From Caulobacteraceae bacterium (GTDB taxonomy: Bacteria > Pseudomonadota > Alphaproteobacteria > Caulobacterales > Caulobacteraceae): a stretch of DNA of 14,309 nucleotides. The position numbers and the translations under genes were made by a program. The stretch spans positions 1 through 14,309 of the forward strand of contig SDZP01000053.1 in the NCBI GenBank assembly GCA_004144935.1, in the 5' to 3' direction. The notes below the pieces were generated by a model, which was not told the DNA's origin, ran no database searches, and saw only the letters and a program-made list of their open reading frames with translations. Of the stretch, positions 6,023 to 12,519 are shown piece after piece (position 1 is the first letter of the stretch; every line of letters begins with the position of its first letter).

Positions 6023-6442
6023 CTACGCTTCGACCTGCTCCAGCAGGAAGTGGGCCCGCAGGGCCGCGATCGGCTGGGCCCGCTGTTCCTGCCAGGCCTC
6101 GACATGGACATTGGCGATCCGCCGCCCGACCTTCTTGATCTCGGCCCGGGCATAGGTGGTCAGCGGCCGGCCCGAGCGCAGGTATTCGATGGACACATCG
6201 ATGACCCGCGGCTGCTTGGCCTGGCCTTCCTTGACCTGCAGCTGGGCCAGCGCCGTCATCTCCATGAACGACCCCAGAACCCCGCCATGGATGGCCGGCA
6301 GCATGGGGTTGCCGACGATGTGGTTGCCGAACGGCAGGATCATCGTCATCTCGTCGCCGGCCAGCTCGGCCCTCACCCCCAGGAACCGGGCGTAGGGGAT
6401 GCGCTCCAGCATGGCGCTCAGGCGATCAGCGGCGTCGCTCAC
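6023..6442 (-). CDS. PaaI-family hotdog thioesterase (second gene of pair)
   Basis: A 139-residue single hotdog-domain protein, probably an acyl-CoA thioesterase of the PaaI/YdiI group. The motif G-N-P-M-L-P-A-I-H-G-G-V-L-G-S-F-M-E (about 43-60) gives the substrate-polarising H-G-G turn. Glu stands nine residues after the His, where PaaI and human Them2 use the catalytic Asp/Glu. A late strand D-V-S-I-E-Y-L-R-S-G-R-P completes the fold. The GTG at 6442 is the start: it overlaps the TGA of the preceding gene in a GTGA 4-nt overlap and starts S-D-A-A-D-R-L. A longer upstream frame would overlap the first gene extensively. The coupling suggests a fixed ratio of the two proteins, perhaps a heteromer. 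The substrate is unknown. A hairpin follows the stop. Confidence 0.88.
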   Translation of the reverse strand: MSDAADRLSAMLERIPYARFLGVRAELAGDEMTMILPFGNHIVGNPMLPAIHGGVLGSFMEMTALAQLQVKEGQAKQPRVIDVSIEYLRSGRPLTTYARAEIKKVGRRIANVHVEAWQEQRAQPIAALRAHFLLEQVEA

Positions 6443-6909
6443 GACTTGGCCTCCGGCTTGGCCAGACGATGACGGCCCTTGCTCGAGTCCAGCATGAAGG
6501 CGGCGCTGGCGGCGGCGACGGGGTCGTCCGGCGTCTCGTCGTAGGCCAGGGCCCGCACGAAGGCGACCGAGCGGGTCACCTTGTAGCATTCGGCCCGGGC
6601 AAAGATCGGCCGGTTGGGCTTGGCGGCCCGCATGTAGTCGATGCGCAGGTCGAGGGTGGCGATGATCTTGAATTCCTTCATCGCCAGATGCACCGCCGAG
6701 CCCGACGCATGGTCGAGCAGGGCGGTCACCACCCCGCCGGCGATGACGCCGGTGTCAGGGTCGCCGACCATGATGTCCTTGTAGTCCGCCTTCATCACCG
6801 CCGCCCCGCCCTCCATGCTGACGAGCTCGAAGCCCATCTCGCGGGCGTAGGGGCTGCCCTGGCTCATGCCCTGGGCCATGTTGTGCTTGATGGCGTCCTG
6901 ATCACTCAT
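6439..6909 (-). CDS. PaaI-family hotdog thioesterase-like protein (first gene of pair), His of HGG replaced by Ala
   Basis: A 156-residue hotdog protein. The active-site stretch is V-G-D-P-D-T-G-V-I-A-G-G-V-V-T-A-L-L-D-H (48-67). The usual H-G-G is A-G-G (Ala57), and the Asn several residues earlier is Asp50, but the catalytic-position Asp66 is kept. R-I-D-Y-M-R-A-A-K-P (about 89-98) is the normal later strand. The substitution may alter activity or leave catalysis dependent on a partner. The ATG at 6909 has no strong Shine-Dalgarno, but the family N-terminus fits there. It heads a two-gene unit overlapping the next thioesterase by 4 nt, divergent from the exonuclease gene 77 bp away. Its C-terminus is a charged tail beyond the domain (K-G-R-H-R-L-A-K-P-E-A-K-S). 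Confidence 0.88.
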   Translation of the reverse strand: MSDQDAIKHNMAQGMSQGSPYAREMGFELVSMEGGAAVMKADYKDIMVGDPDTGVIAGGVVTALLDHASGSAVHLAMKEFKIIATLDLRIDYMRAAKPNRPIFARAECYKVTRSVAFVRALAYDETPDDPVAAASAAFMLDSSKGRHRLAKPEAKS

Positions 6910-6986
6910 GGGACGGGTTTACGGCGAGCGCCGCCCTATATCCATAGCCCGCGGAGCCTTCCGCCGTGCGGAGCGTACTTCTGTCC

Positions 6987-7997
6987 ATGCTGAAACCCGA
7001 ACAGCTCCTCTGCCCGACGCCCAGGGGGCTCTACTGCCCGCCCGGCGATTTCTATGTCGATCCGGTGGTCCCGGTGGAGCGGGCGGTGGTCACCCACGGC
7101 CATGCCGACCACGCCCGCTCGGGCCACGGCGCCGTGCTGGCCACCCCCGCCACCCTCGACATCATGGCCACCCGCTATGGCGAGGACTTCACGCCCAAGC
7201 GGCAGGCCTCGCCCTATGGCCAGACAACGCAGCACAACGGCGTCGAGATCACCCTGGTCCCGGCCGGCCATGTGCTGGGCTCGGCCCAGGCGGTGGTGCG
7301 CTGGAAGGGCATGACCATGGTGGTCAGCGGCGACTACAAGCGCCGCCGCGACCCGACCTGCCAGGGGTTCGAGCCGGTCCCCTGCGACGTCTTCATCACC
7401 GAGGCCACCTTCGGCCTGCCGGTCTTCCGTCATCCGGACGACGCCGGCGAGGTCGGCAAGGTGATCGCCAGCGTCGCCCAGTTCCCCGAACGGGCCCACA
7501 TGCTGGGGGCCTATGCCCTCGGCAAGGCGCAGCGGGTGATCAGGCTGCTGCGCGAGGGCGGATGGGACCGCACCATCTATGTCCACGGGGCGATGGAGCG
7601 GCTGAACCGTCTCTACGAGGATCATGGCGTCGATCTGGGCCCCATCGAGCCCGCCACCATCGAGAAGGGTCGCGACTTCGCCGGCGAGATCATCGTCTGC
7701 CCGCCCTCGGCCTTGGCCGACCGCTGGAGCCGTAGGTTCGCCGATCCGGTCAGCGCCTTCTGCTCGGGCTGGATGAGCGTCCGCGCCCGGGCCCGCCAGC
7801 GGGCGGTGGAACTGCCGCTGATCATCAGCGACCACGCCGACTGGGACGAACTGACCGCCACCCTGACCGAGCTGTCGCCCGGTGAGGTGTGGATCACCCA
7901 CGGGCGCGAGGAAGGCCTGCTGCGCTGGTGCGAACTGCGCGGCCAGCCGGCGCGGGCCCTGGCCCTGGTCGGCTATGAGGACGAGGAAGAGAGCTGA
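6987..7997 (+). CDS. Ligase-associated DNA exonuclease (metallo-beta-lactamase/beta-CASP-like fold)
   Basis: A 336-residue metal-dependent nuclease of the 'ligase-associated DNA exonuclease' family, related to mRNA 3'-end-processing factor/SNM1-type nucleases. It starts with the characteristic L-L-C-P-T-P-R-G-L-Y-C-P-P-G-D-F-Y-V-D-P. The zinc/manganese motifs are H-G-H-A-D-H (37-42), P-A-G-H-V-L-G-S-A (92-100), S-G-D-Y (114-117), T-E-A-T (138-141), Y-V-H-G (198-201) and S-D-H-A-D (281-285). Family members normally lie with an ATP-dependent DNA ligase, a helicase and a phosphoesterase in a DNA-repair cluster. Here none of them is adjacent. The ATG at 6987 is preferred to the in-frame GTG at 6966, because family proteins start a few residues before L-L-x-P-T-P. 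It is divergent from the thioesterase pair. All metal ligands look intact. Confidence 0.9.
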   Translation: MLKPEQLLCPTPRGLYCPPGDFYVDPVVPVERAVVTHGHADHARSGHGAVLATPATLDIMATRYGEDFTPKRQASPYGQTTQHNGVEITLVPAGHVLGSAQAVVRWKGMTMVVSGDYKRRRDPTCQGFEPVPCDVFITEATFGLPVFRHPDDAGEVGKVIASVAQFPERAHMLGAYALGKAQRVIRLLREGGWDRTIYVHGAMERLNRLYEDHGVDLGPIEPATIEKGRDFAGEIIVCPPSALADRWSRRFADPVSAFCSGWMSVRARARQRAVELPLIISDHADWDELTATLTELSPGEVWITHGREEGLLRWCELRGQPARALALVGYEDEEES

Positions 7998-8053
7998 AAC
8001 CTCAAGCCCGCCTATCCTGACGAAGGCCAGGAAGATCGGAATTCCCGACGGAC

Positions 8054-8120
8054 CGCTGTTTTCTCACTTCCCTACAATCACGGATCGGTTACCTTCCTTC
8101 ACGGGGCTGTGAAAACAGCG
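8054..8120. repeat. Spaced inverted repeat in the DUF4349 leader
   Basis: CGCTGTTTTCTCAC (8054-8067) matches the reverse complement of GTGAAAACAGCG (8109-8120) with one or two bulged bases, leaving a 41-nt loop. The second arm ends just before the ribosome-binding GAGG of the DUF4349 gene. It could be a leader RNA structure or a pair of operator half-sites. Confidence 0.3.
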
Positions 8121-8130
8121 AGGTCTACCG

Positions 8131-9063
8131 ATGCGCGCCATCGTCGCCGCTTCCGCGGTCGTGTCCGTTCTGATGGCCGGATGCGGCCAGGGTGACAAAT
8201 CCTCACGCGCGGCGGAACGCGCTCCGACCGGTATCGTCAGTCCGCAGCCGATGGAATCGCGCATGGCCAGCGGCGCGGCCGTCCAGGCCGCAGCCCCGAC
8301 ACCGCCTCCGGCCCAGGCTCAAGCCACGATCCCGGCGGTCATCATGCCCATGCTGGCCTACGCCTACAGCTACAGGCTGGAGCTGCCGGCCGGTCGCTCG
8401 CGTGACCTTCTGACCCGCCACCAGGAAGCCTGCGAGGCGGCCTGTCCCGCCCTCTGCCAGGTTGTGTCGGCCAGGAGCTCCGCCACCGGCCGCGACCAGG
8501 CCTACGGCGAACTGGTGCTGCAGGCCCAGCCGGCCTGGCTGAAGAGCTTCCGCAACCGCATCGGCAAGGACGCTGAGGGGGCCGGCGGTCGCATCCTCGA
8601 TCAGGAAACCGCCGCCGAAGACCTGACCCGCTCCATCGTCGACACCGAGGCGTCCATTCGCGCCGCCACGGCGTTGCAGACCCGTCTGGAGCGGTTGCTG
8701 GTCGAGCGGCCCGGCAATCTGCAGGACGCGCTGGCCATCGAACAGGAACTGGCCCGGGTGCGCGGCACGATCGACGCCACCCGCTCGGCGCTGGAGGTGA
8801 TGAAGGGGCGGGTGGCGACCTCCAAGCTGACCCTCAGCTATGTGTCGCGCGGCGTCGCGGCGCCCGATGGCGTCGGCTCGCCCATCCAGGAGGCGCTGCG
8901 GGGCTTCCTGGGCAACGTCGCCGGCATGGCCGCGGCGCTGATCACCCTGCTGTCCTTCCTGCTGCTGCCGGCCCTGATCGCCGCGCCGATCGTCTGGTGG
9001 CTGCTGCGCCGCTCGCGGGCCCGGAAGGCGCTGCGGCCGCCGCCGGTCAACCGGGAGGGTTAA
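8131..9063 (+). CDS. DUF4349 lipoprotein with C-terminal membrane anchor
   Basis: A 310-residue envelope protein of unknown function. A lipoprotein signal peptide ends in the lipobox L-M-A-G-C (14-18), so Cys18 should be acylated. A low-complexity Ala/Pro/Gln linker (45-66) follows, then the DUF4349 domain. That domain has an early beta region (about 72-135) with C-x3-C-x3-C (101, 105, 109), then a helical, probably coiled-coil stretch (about 155-230) with the family's I-E-Q-E-L-A-R-V-R-G-T-I-D (203-215). A strong transmembrane helix lies at about 264-292, with a basic tail (R-R-S-R-A-R-K) that predicts a cytoplasmic C-terminus. Lipid anchor plus C-terminal helix places the domain in the periplasm. 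The ATG at 8131 follows GAGG with good spacing. The three closely spaced cysteines are unusual to my eye. The next gene starts 71 nt downstream, probably in the same unit. Confidence 0.85.
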   Translation: MRAIVAASAVVSVLMAGCGQGDKSSRAAERAPTGIVSPQPMESRMASGAAVQAAAPTPPPAQAQATIPAVIMPMLAYAYSYRLELPAGRSRDLLTRHQEACEAACPALCQVVSARSSATGRDQAYGELVLQAQPAWLKSFRNRIGKDAEGAGGRILDQETAAEDLTRSIVDTEASIRAATALQTRLERLLVERPGNLQDALAIEQELARVRGTIDATRSALEVMKGRVATSKLTLSYVSRGVAAPDGVGSPIQEALRGFLGNVAGMAAALITLLSFLLLPALIAAPIVWWLLRRSRARKALRPPPVNREG

Positions 9064-9102
9064 TCCGCTGGCGGTCCCGAGCCGTCTGTTGTCCTATCTG
9101 GC

Positions 9103-9119
9103 GCCGCCCTGGAGGCGGC
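9103..9119 (+). other. Hairpin GCCGCC-N5-GGCGGC just before a ribosome-binding site
   Basis: A perfect 6-bp G/C stem ends one base before the GAGGGGGGA Shine-Dalgarno of the next gene. It lacks a U-tract. It may separate translation of the two genes or be incidental in this GC-rich context. Confidence 0.25.
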
Positions 9120-9134
9120 CGAGGGGGGACGATC

Positions 9135-9863
9135 ATGGCCAGGCGCGCGACCCAGACCTACCGGCGGCTTGATGGCGGCATGGTCGCCGGTACGGCGGTC
9201 AAGCTGGCCGACCGGGTGGCCGAGCGCTTCCCGGCCTCCGGCCTGGCCAGCGTCGCCGACGAACTGGCCCGCAGCGCCCGGGTCGCCGGCAAGCAGACCC
9301 AGGCCCTGACCCGCCCCTACTACGGTCTGCGCCTGTTGCTGGTGCTGGTCGTCGGGGCGGGGATCGCCGCCCAGCTGTGGGCGGCGCGGCTGGTCGACTG
9401 GTCGGCGCTGCGCGCCGCGAGCGACCCGCTGGCCCTGACCCCGGTGGTCGAGTCGGCGGTCAACCTGCTGCTGCTGATGGCGGCCGGGGCCTGGTTCCTG
9501 CTGACCCTGGAGGAGCGGCTGCGGCGGTCTCGGGTCCAGGCCTGGCTGCACCGGCTGCGGGCCTTCGCCCATGTCGTCGACATGCACCAGCTGACCAAGG
9601 ACCCGACCGTCATCCTCAACGCCGGCCCGCGCACGCCATCCTCGCCGGACCGGGCCATGACCCGCTTCGAGCTCGCCCGCTACCTGGAATACTGCGCCGA
9701 GATGCTGGCCCTGACCGGCAAGCTGGCGGCGCTGATGGCCGGCGAAAGCAACGACCATGTCATCATCGCCGCGGCCAGCGACGTGGAGAACCTCTGCACC
9801 GATCTGGGGCGCAAGGTCTGGCAGAAGATCATGATCCTTGGGGAGCTGGACGAGCGGCGCTAG
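9135..9863 (+). CDS. Conserved two-helix membrane protein of unknown function
   Basis: A 242-residue protein. About 60 N-terminal residues are amphipathic and charged, then come two hydrophobic helices at about 64-85 (G-L-R-L-L-L-V-L-V-V-G-A-G-I-A-A) and 103-124 (V-N-L-L-L-L-M-A-A-G-A-W-F-L-L). A cytosolic helical domain of about 115 residues follows, with the string D-M-H-Q-L-T-K-D-P (149-157). That string and the later Y-L-E-Y-C-A-E-M-L-A-L-T-G-K (183-196) look conserved, and I recall them from unannotated proteobacterial membrane proteins (recollection, not a search). The ATG at 9135 is set by the strong GAGGGGGGA; the open frame further left overlaps DUF4349 in another frame. The stop TAG shares the CTAG at 9860-9863 with the stop of the convergent glycosyltransferase. 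Its function is unknown; a scaffold or envelope role beside DUF4349 is only a guess. Confidence 0.8.
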   Translation: MARRATQTYRRLDGGMVAGTAVKLADRVAERFPASGLASVADELARSARVAGKQTQALTRPYYGLRLLLVLVVGAGIAAQLWAARLVDWSALRAASDPLALTPVVESAVNLLLLMAAGAWFLLTLEERLRRSRVQAWLHRLRAFAHVVDMHQLTKDPTVILNAGPRTPSSPDRAMTRFELARYLEYCAEMLALTGKLAALMAGESNDHVIIAAASDVENLCTDLGRKVWQKIMILGELDERR

Positions 9864-10954
9864 ACCGCCGGCTTTTCCCGCCGCCGCAACCGCGCCAGCC
9901 GCCGCAGCCGCCGCCAGAAGCGGGTCTTTTCCGGTTCCGGGTAGGGCTGCAGGTTCTTGAGGAACTCCTCGGCGCAGGAGCGCCAGCTGAACTTCTCGGC
10001 GAAGGCGCGCACCACCTTGCGGTCCAGCTCCAGGCAGGCGAGGCAGGCCTCCTTCAGCCCCTCGGTCTTGCCGGGCGCGAGCGCCCCGGCGTTGCTGTTC
10101 GGGATGATGTCGATCGGCCCCGGCGCGCTGAACGCCGCCACCGGGGTGCCGGCGGCCATGGCTTCCAGGATCACCAGGCCGAAGGTGTCGGTCAGCGAGG
10201 GGAAGACGAAGACATCGGCGCAGGCGAAATAGGCCGCCAGTTCTTCCCCGAACTTGGCGCCGGCGAACACCACCTCGGGATATTTCTGGGCCAGTTCCTC
10301 GCGCTGCGGCCCGTCGCCGACCACCACCTTGGTGCCGGGCAGGTCGAGGCAGGCGAAGCTTTCAATATTCTTCTCCACCGCCACCCGGCCGACGTTGAGG
10401 AAGATCGGCCGCTGCAGGTCCTTGAAGATGTCCGGCTCGCGCCGGGCCGGGGTGAAGATGTCGGTGTCGACGCCGCGCGACCAGGGCGAGATGTTGCGGA
10501 AGCCGTGGGCCTCCAGCTCGTCGCGCATGGTCGGGGTGGCGACCATCAGCCGCCCCGACGGCTTGTGGAACCACTTCATGTAGGCATAGCCGGCGGCCAG
10601 CGGCAGCGGCAGGCGGGCGCTGACGTACTCGGGGAACCGGGTGTGATAGCTGGTCGTGAACGGCAGCTTCCATTCCAGGCAGACCCGGCGGGCCGCGAGA
10701 CCCAGCGTCCCCTCGGTGGCGATGTGGATGGCTTCCGGCTCGAAGTCCTTGAACCGCTCGCGCACCGCGTCGTCGGCCCCGATGGCCAGGCGGATTTCCG
10801 AATAGGTCGGCAGCGGGATGGTCTTGAACTGGTCAGGGCTGATGACCTCGACCTCATGGCCCATGGCCCGCAATTCGCCGATCACCCGGGTCAGGGTGCG
10901 GACAACGCCGTTGACCTGGGGCTCCCAGGCGTCGGTGGCCAAAAGAATACGCAT
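9860..10954 (-). CDS. GT4-family glycosyltransferase
   Basis: A 364-residue GT-B fold retaining glycosyltransferase. The N-terminal Rossmann domain has the glycine loop W-E-P-Q-V-N-G-V-V-R-T-L (10-21) and the acceptor-side S-Y-H-T-R-F-P-E-Y-V (102-111). The C-terminal domain has the donor-phosphate segment N-V-G-R-V-A-V-E-K-N (187-196), G-D-G-P (213-216) and T-D-T-F-G-L-V-I-L-E-A-M-A-A-G-T-P. In the last, the E-x7-E motif is D256-x7-E264, a conservative change. A very basic tail (R-R-L-R-R-L-A-R-L-R-R-R-E-K) ends the protein and fits peripheral membrane binding. Family relatives make glycolipids (mannosyl-, glucosyl- or glucuronosyl-diacylglycerol or glycosphingolipid), so a membrane lipid acceptor is likely. 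Its ATG overlaps the stop of the metallophosphoesterase by one base (TGATG), so the two form an operon. Confidence 0.9.
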   Translation of the reverse strand: MRILLATDAWEPQVNGVVRTLTRVIGELRAMGHEVEVISPDQFKTIPLPTYSEIRLAIGADDAVRERFKDFEPEAIHIATEGTLGLAARRVCLEWKLPFTTSYHTRFPEYVSARLPLPLAAGYAYMKWFHKPSGRLMVATPTMRDELEAHGFRNISPWSRGVDTDIFTPARREPDIFKDLQRPIFLNVGRVAVEKNIESFACLDLPGTKVVVGDGPQREELAQKYPEVVFAGAKFGEELAAYFACADVFVFPSLTDTFGLVILEAMAAGTPVAAFSAPGPIDIIPNSNAGALAPGKTEGLKEACLACLELDRKVVRAFAEKFSWRSCAEEFLKNLQPYPEPEKTRFWRRLRRLARLRRREKPAV

Positions 10955-11763
10955 CAGGCGACGGCGGGCTCTGCTGAATCAGGAATAGAGCGCGCAATCA
11001 TGGACCAGGAACGCGCCTTGGCCCAATCGATGATTTTCAGGGCGCCGTCGAAATCCTCGACCACGGCGGTGCAGCTTTCCACCCAGTCGCCGTCGTTGAT
11101 GTAGAGAATTCCCTGGATATCGCGCATTTCCGCCTTGTGGATATGGCCGCAGATCACCCCGTCGGCGCCGCGCCGGCGGGCCTCCTCGGCGAGGGCGTCC
11201 TCGAACTTCTCGATGAACTGCAGAGCGTTCTTCACCTTGACCTTCAGAAAAGCCGAGAGGCTCCAGTAGCCCAGACCCATCCGGCGCCGGGCGCGGTTGA
11301 GCAGGGTGTTCAGCATCAGGAGCGTTCTATAGGACCAATCCCCGAGGAAGGCGAGCCAGCGGGCGTGCTGCACCACCCCGTCGAATTCGTCGCCGTGGGT
11401 GACCAGGAAGCGGCGGCCGTCGGCGGTCTCGTGCAGGCAGTCGCGGGCCACCACCACCCCGCCGAAATGCACGCCGCAGAAATCGCGCGCGAACTCGTCG
11501 TGGTTGCCAGGCACATAGGTCACCTGCGTGCCCTTGCGGGCCATCCGCAGGATCTTCTGCACCACGTCGTTGTGCGCCTGCGGCCAGAACCAGCCACCCT
11601 TCAGTTTCCAGCCGTCGACGATGTCGCCGACCAGATACAGATGGTCGCATTCGACATGGCGGATGAAGTCGAGCAGCAGTTCGGCCTGGCAGCCGGCCGT
11701 TCCCAGGTGGATGTCGCTGATGAAAATGCTGCGGTAGCGTTGGACCGCCGTCGGGCTGCTCAT
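10954..11763 (-). CDS. LpxH-like metallophosphoesterase (UDP-2,3-diacylglucosamine diphosphatase family)
   Basis: A 269-residue calcineurin-type phosphoesterase. All metal motifs are present: S-D-I-H-L-G (16-21), G-D-I-V-D-G-W (46-52), G-N-H-D-E (86-90), T-H-G-D-E-F-D (122-128) and G-H-I-H-K (206-210). Databases usually call this branch UDP-2,3-diacylglucosamine pyrophosphatase, but many alphaproteobacteria use LpxI for that lipid A step. Pairing with a GT4 enzyme points instead to glycolipid or phospholipid remodelling, for example splitting a phospholipid to free an acceptor (inference). The ATG at 11763 is preferred for family fit; a GTG at 11778 would add five residues and sits too close to an AGGGG. 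Gene order and the TGATG overlap make it the first gene of a two-gene operon. A Pho-box-like sequence lies about 50 bp upstream. Confidence 0.88.
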   Translation of the reverse strand: MSSPTAVQRYRSIFISDIHLGTAGCQAELLLDFIRHVECDHLYLVGDIVDGWKLKGGWFWPQAHNDVVQKILRMARKGTQVTYVPGNHDEFARDFCGVHFGGVVVARDCLHETADGRRFLVTHGDEFDGVVQHARWLAFLGDWSYRTLLMLNTLLNRARRRMGLGYWSLSAFLKVKVKNALQFIEKFEDALAEEARRRGADGVICGHIHKAEMRDIQGILYINDGDWVESCTAVVEDFDGALKIIDWAKARSWSMIARSIPDSAEPAVA

Positions 11764-11808
11764 TTTTGGTCGCCGCACTGCCCCTGAAATGAGCCGGCGC
11801 TAGGCTGT

Positions 11809-11830
11809 TTTCATGTCACTGCCATGAAAG
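11809..11830. promoter_or_regulatory. Operator in the divergent phosphoesterase/TetR promoter: TTTCATG-N7-CATGAAA, also Pho-box-like on the minus strand
   Basis: TTTCATG (11809-11815) and CATGAAA (11823-11829) form a perfect 7-7-7 inverted repeat of 21 bp, a size suited to a TetR dimer. Read on the minus strand, 11830-11813 is CTTTCAT-GGCA-GTGACAT, which matches the PhoB-box layout (CTGTCAT-N4-CTGTCAY) at 11 of 14 half-site positions and lies about 50 bp before the phosphoesterase ATG. The two readings compete. A palindrome AGTCCGGACT (11838-11847) and CGGTTAC repeats (11831-11837, 11870-11876) lie nearer the TetR gene. Confidence 0.5.
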
Positions 11831-11889
11831 CGGTTACAGTCCGGACTTTGTGCATTGCGAGATGATCAACGGTTACTTAGATCGGAGCC

Positions 11890-12519
11890 ATGGAAGTACA
11901 GCGTAAGGATCGGGACACGCCCAAGTCGCGGCGAACGCGAGCCCGCATTCTGGACGAGGCGGTGAACGTGATTGCGTCGAACGGCTATGGCGCGGCGACC
12001 AACGCCGCCGTGGCCGAGGCGGCGGGCATCACGCGCGGCGCCATGCTCTATCACTTCCCCACCCGCGAGGACCTGCTGGAGGGGGTGATCGGTTTCCTGC
12101 AGGCCGAGCGCGCCGAGCTGTTCCGCCGGGCCGCCGAGGACCTGCCGTCCGGCGCCGACGTCACCGAGCACGCCATCGACAGCTACTGGGACCTGCTGCG
12201 CCACCCGGCCTTCACCGCCTTCATGGAGCTGGAGATGGCGGCCCGCACCGACCCGGTGGTGGCCACCTTGATCGCCCCCGCCCGGGCCGAGTTCGACCGC
12301 GCCCAGATCGGCGACCACTTTTTGAAGATGCTGCATGCCGGCGCCGGCCCCCGCTTCCAGGCCAGCCGCGACCTGGCGCGCTTCATGCTGGAAGGCCTGG
12401 CGCGGGCGGACCTGTCCTACGACGAGGACGCGCGGATCGAGCGCCTGCTTACGGTGATCAAGCGGGCGACCCACATGCTCAACCGCAAGGGCGGCGTGAC
12501 GGAGCTGTGGCCGGAGTAG
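11890..12519 (+). CDS. TetR/AcrR-family transcriptional regulator
   Basis: A 209-residue repressor-type regulator. The N-terminal HTH (about 15-62) reads R-A-R-I-L-D-E-A-V-N-V-I-A-S-N-G-Y, then T-N-A-A-V-A-E-A-A-G-I-T-R-G-A-M-L-Y-H-F-P-T-R-E-D-L-L in usual TetR form, with the recognition helix near I-T-R-G-A-M-L-Y-H-F. The C-terminal ligand domain (about 65-205) has no identifiable ligand signature. The ATG at 11890 follows GGAG at close spacing. It is divergent from the phosphoesterase/glycosyltransferase operon across a 126-bp region holding a 21-bp palindrome, so it probably controls itself, that operon, or both. Its stop is immediately followed by the stop of the convergent histidine kinase (TAG at 12517-12519, then the kinase's TAA on the other strand at 12520-12522), leaving no intergenic base. 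Confidence 0.9.
   Translation: MEVQRKDRDTPKSRRTRARILDEAVNVIASNGYGAATNAAVAEAAGITRGAMLYHFPTREDLLEGVIGFLQAERAELFRRAAEDLPSGADVTEHAIDSYWDLLRHPAFTAFMELEMAARTDPVVATLIAPARAEFDRAQIGDHFLKMLHAGAGPRFQASRDLARFMLEGLARADLSYDEDARIERLLTVIKRATHMLNRKGGVTELWPE

Noticed and set aside
9377..11104. 575-residue plus-strand frame across the membrane protein, glycosyltransferase and phosphoesterase
   Set aside because: It crosses three well-supported genes in other frames and shows no domain.
10954..11763. Assigning the phosphoesterase as the lipid A enzyme LpxH
   Set aside because: The fold and motifs match, but there are no lipid A genes nearby and alphaproteobacteria commonly use LpxI, so a gene symbol is not justified.
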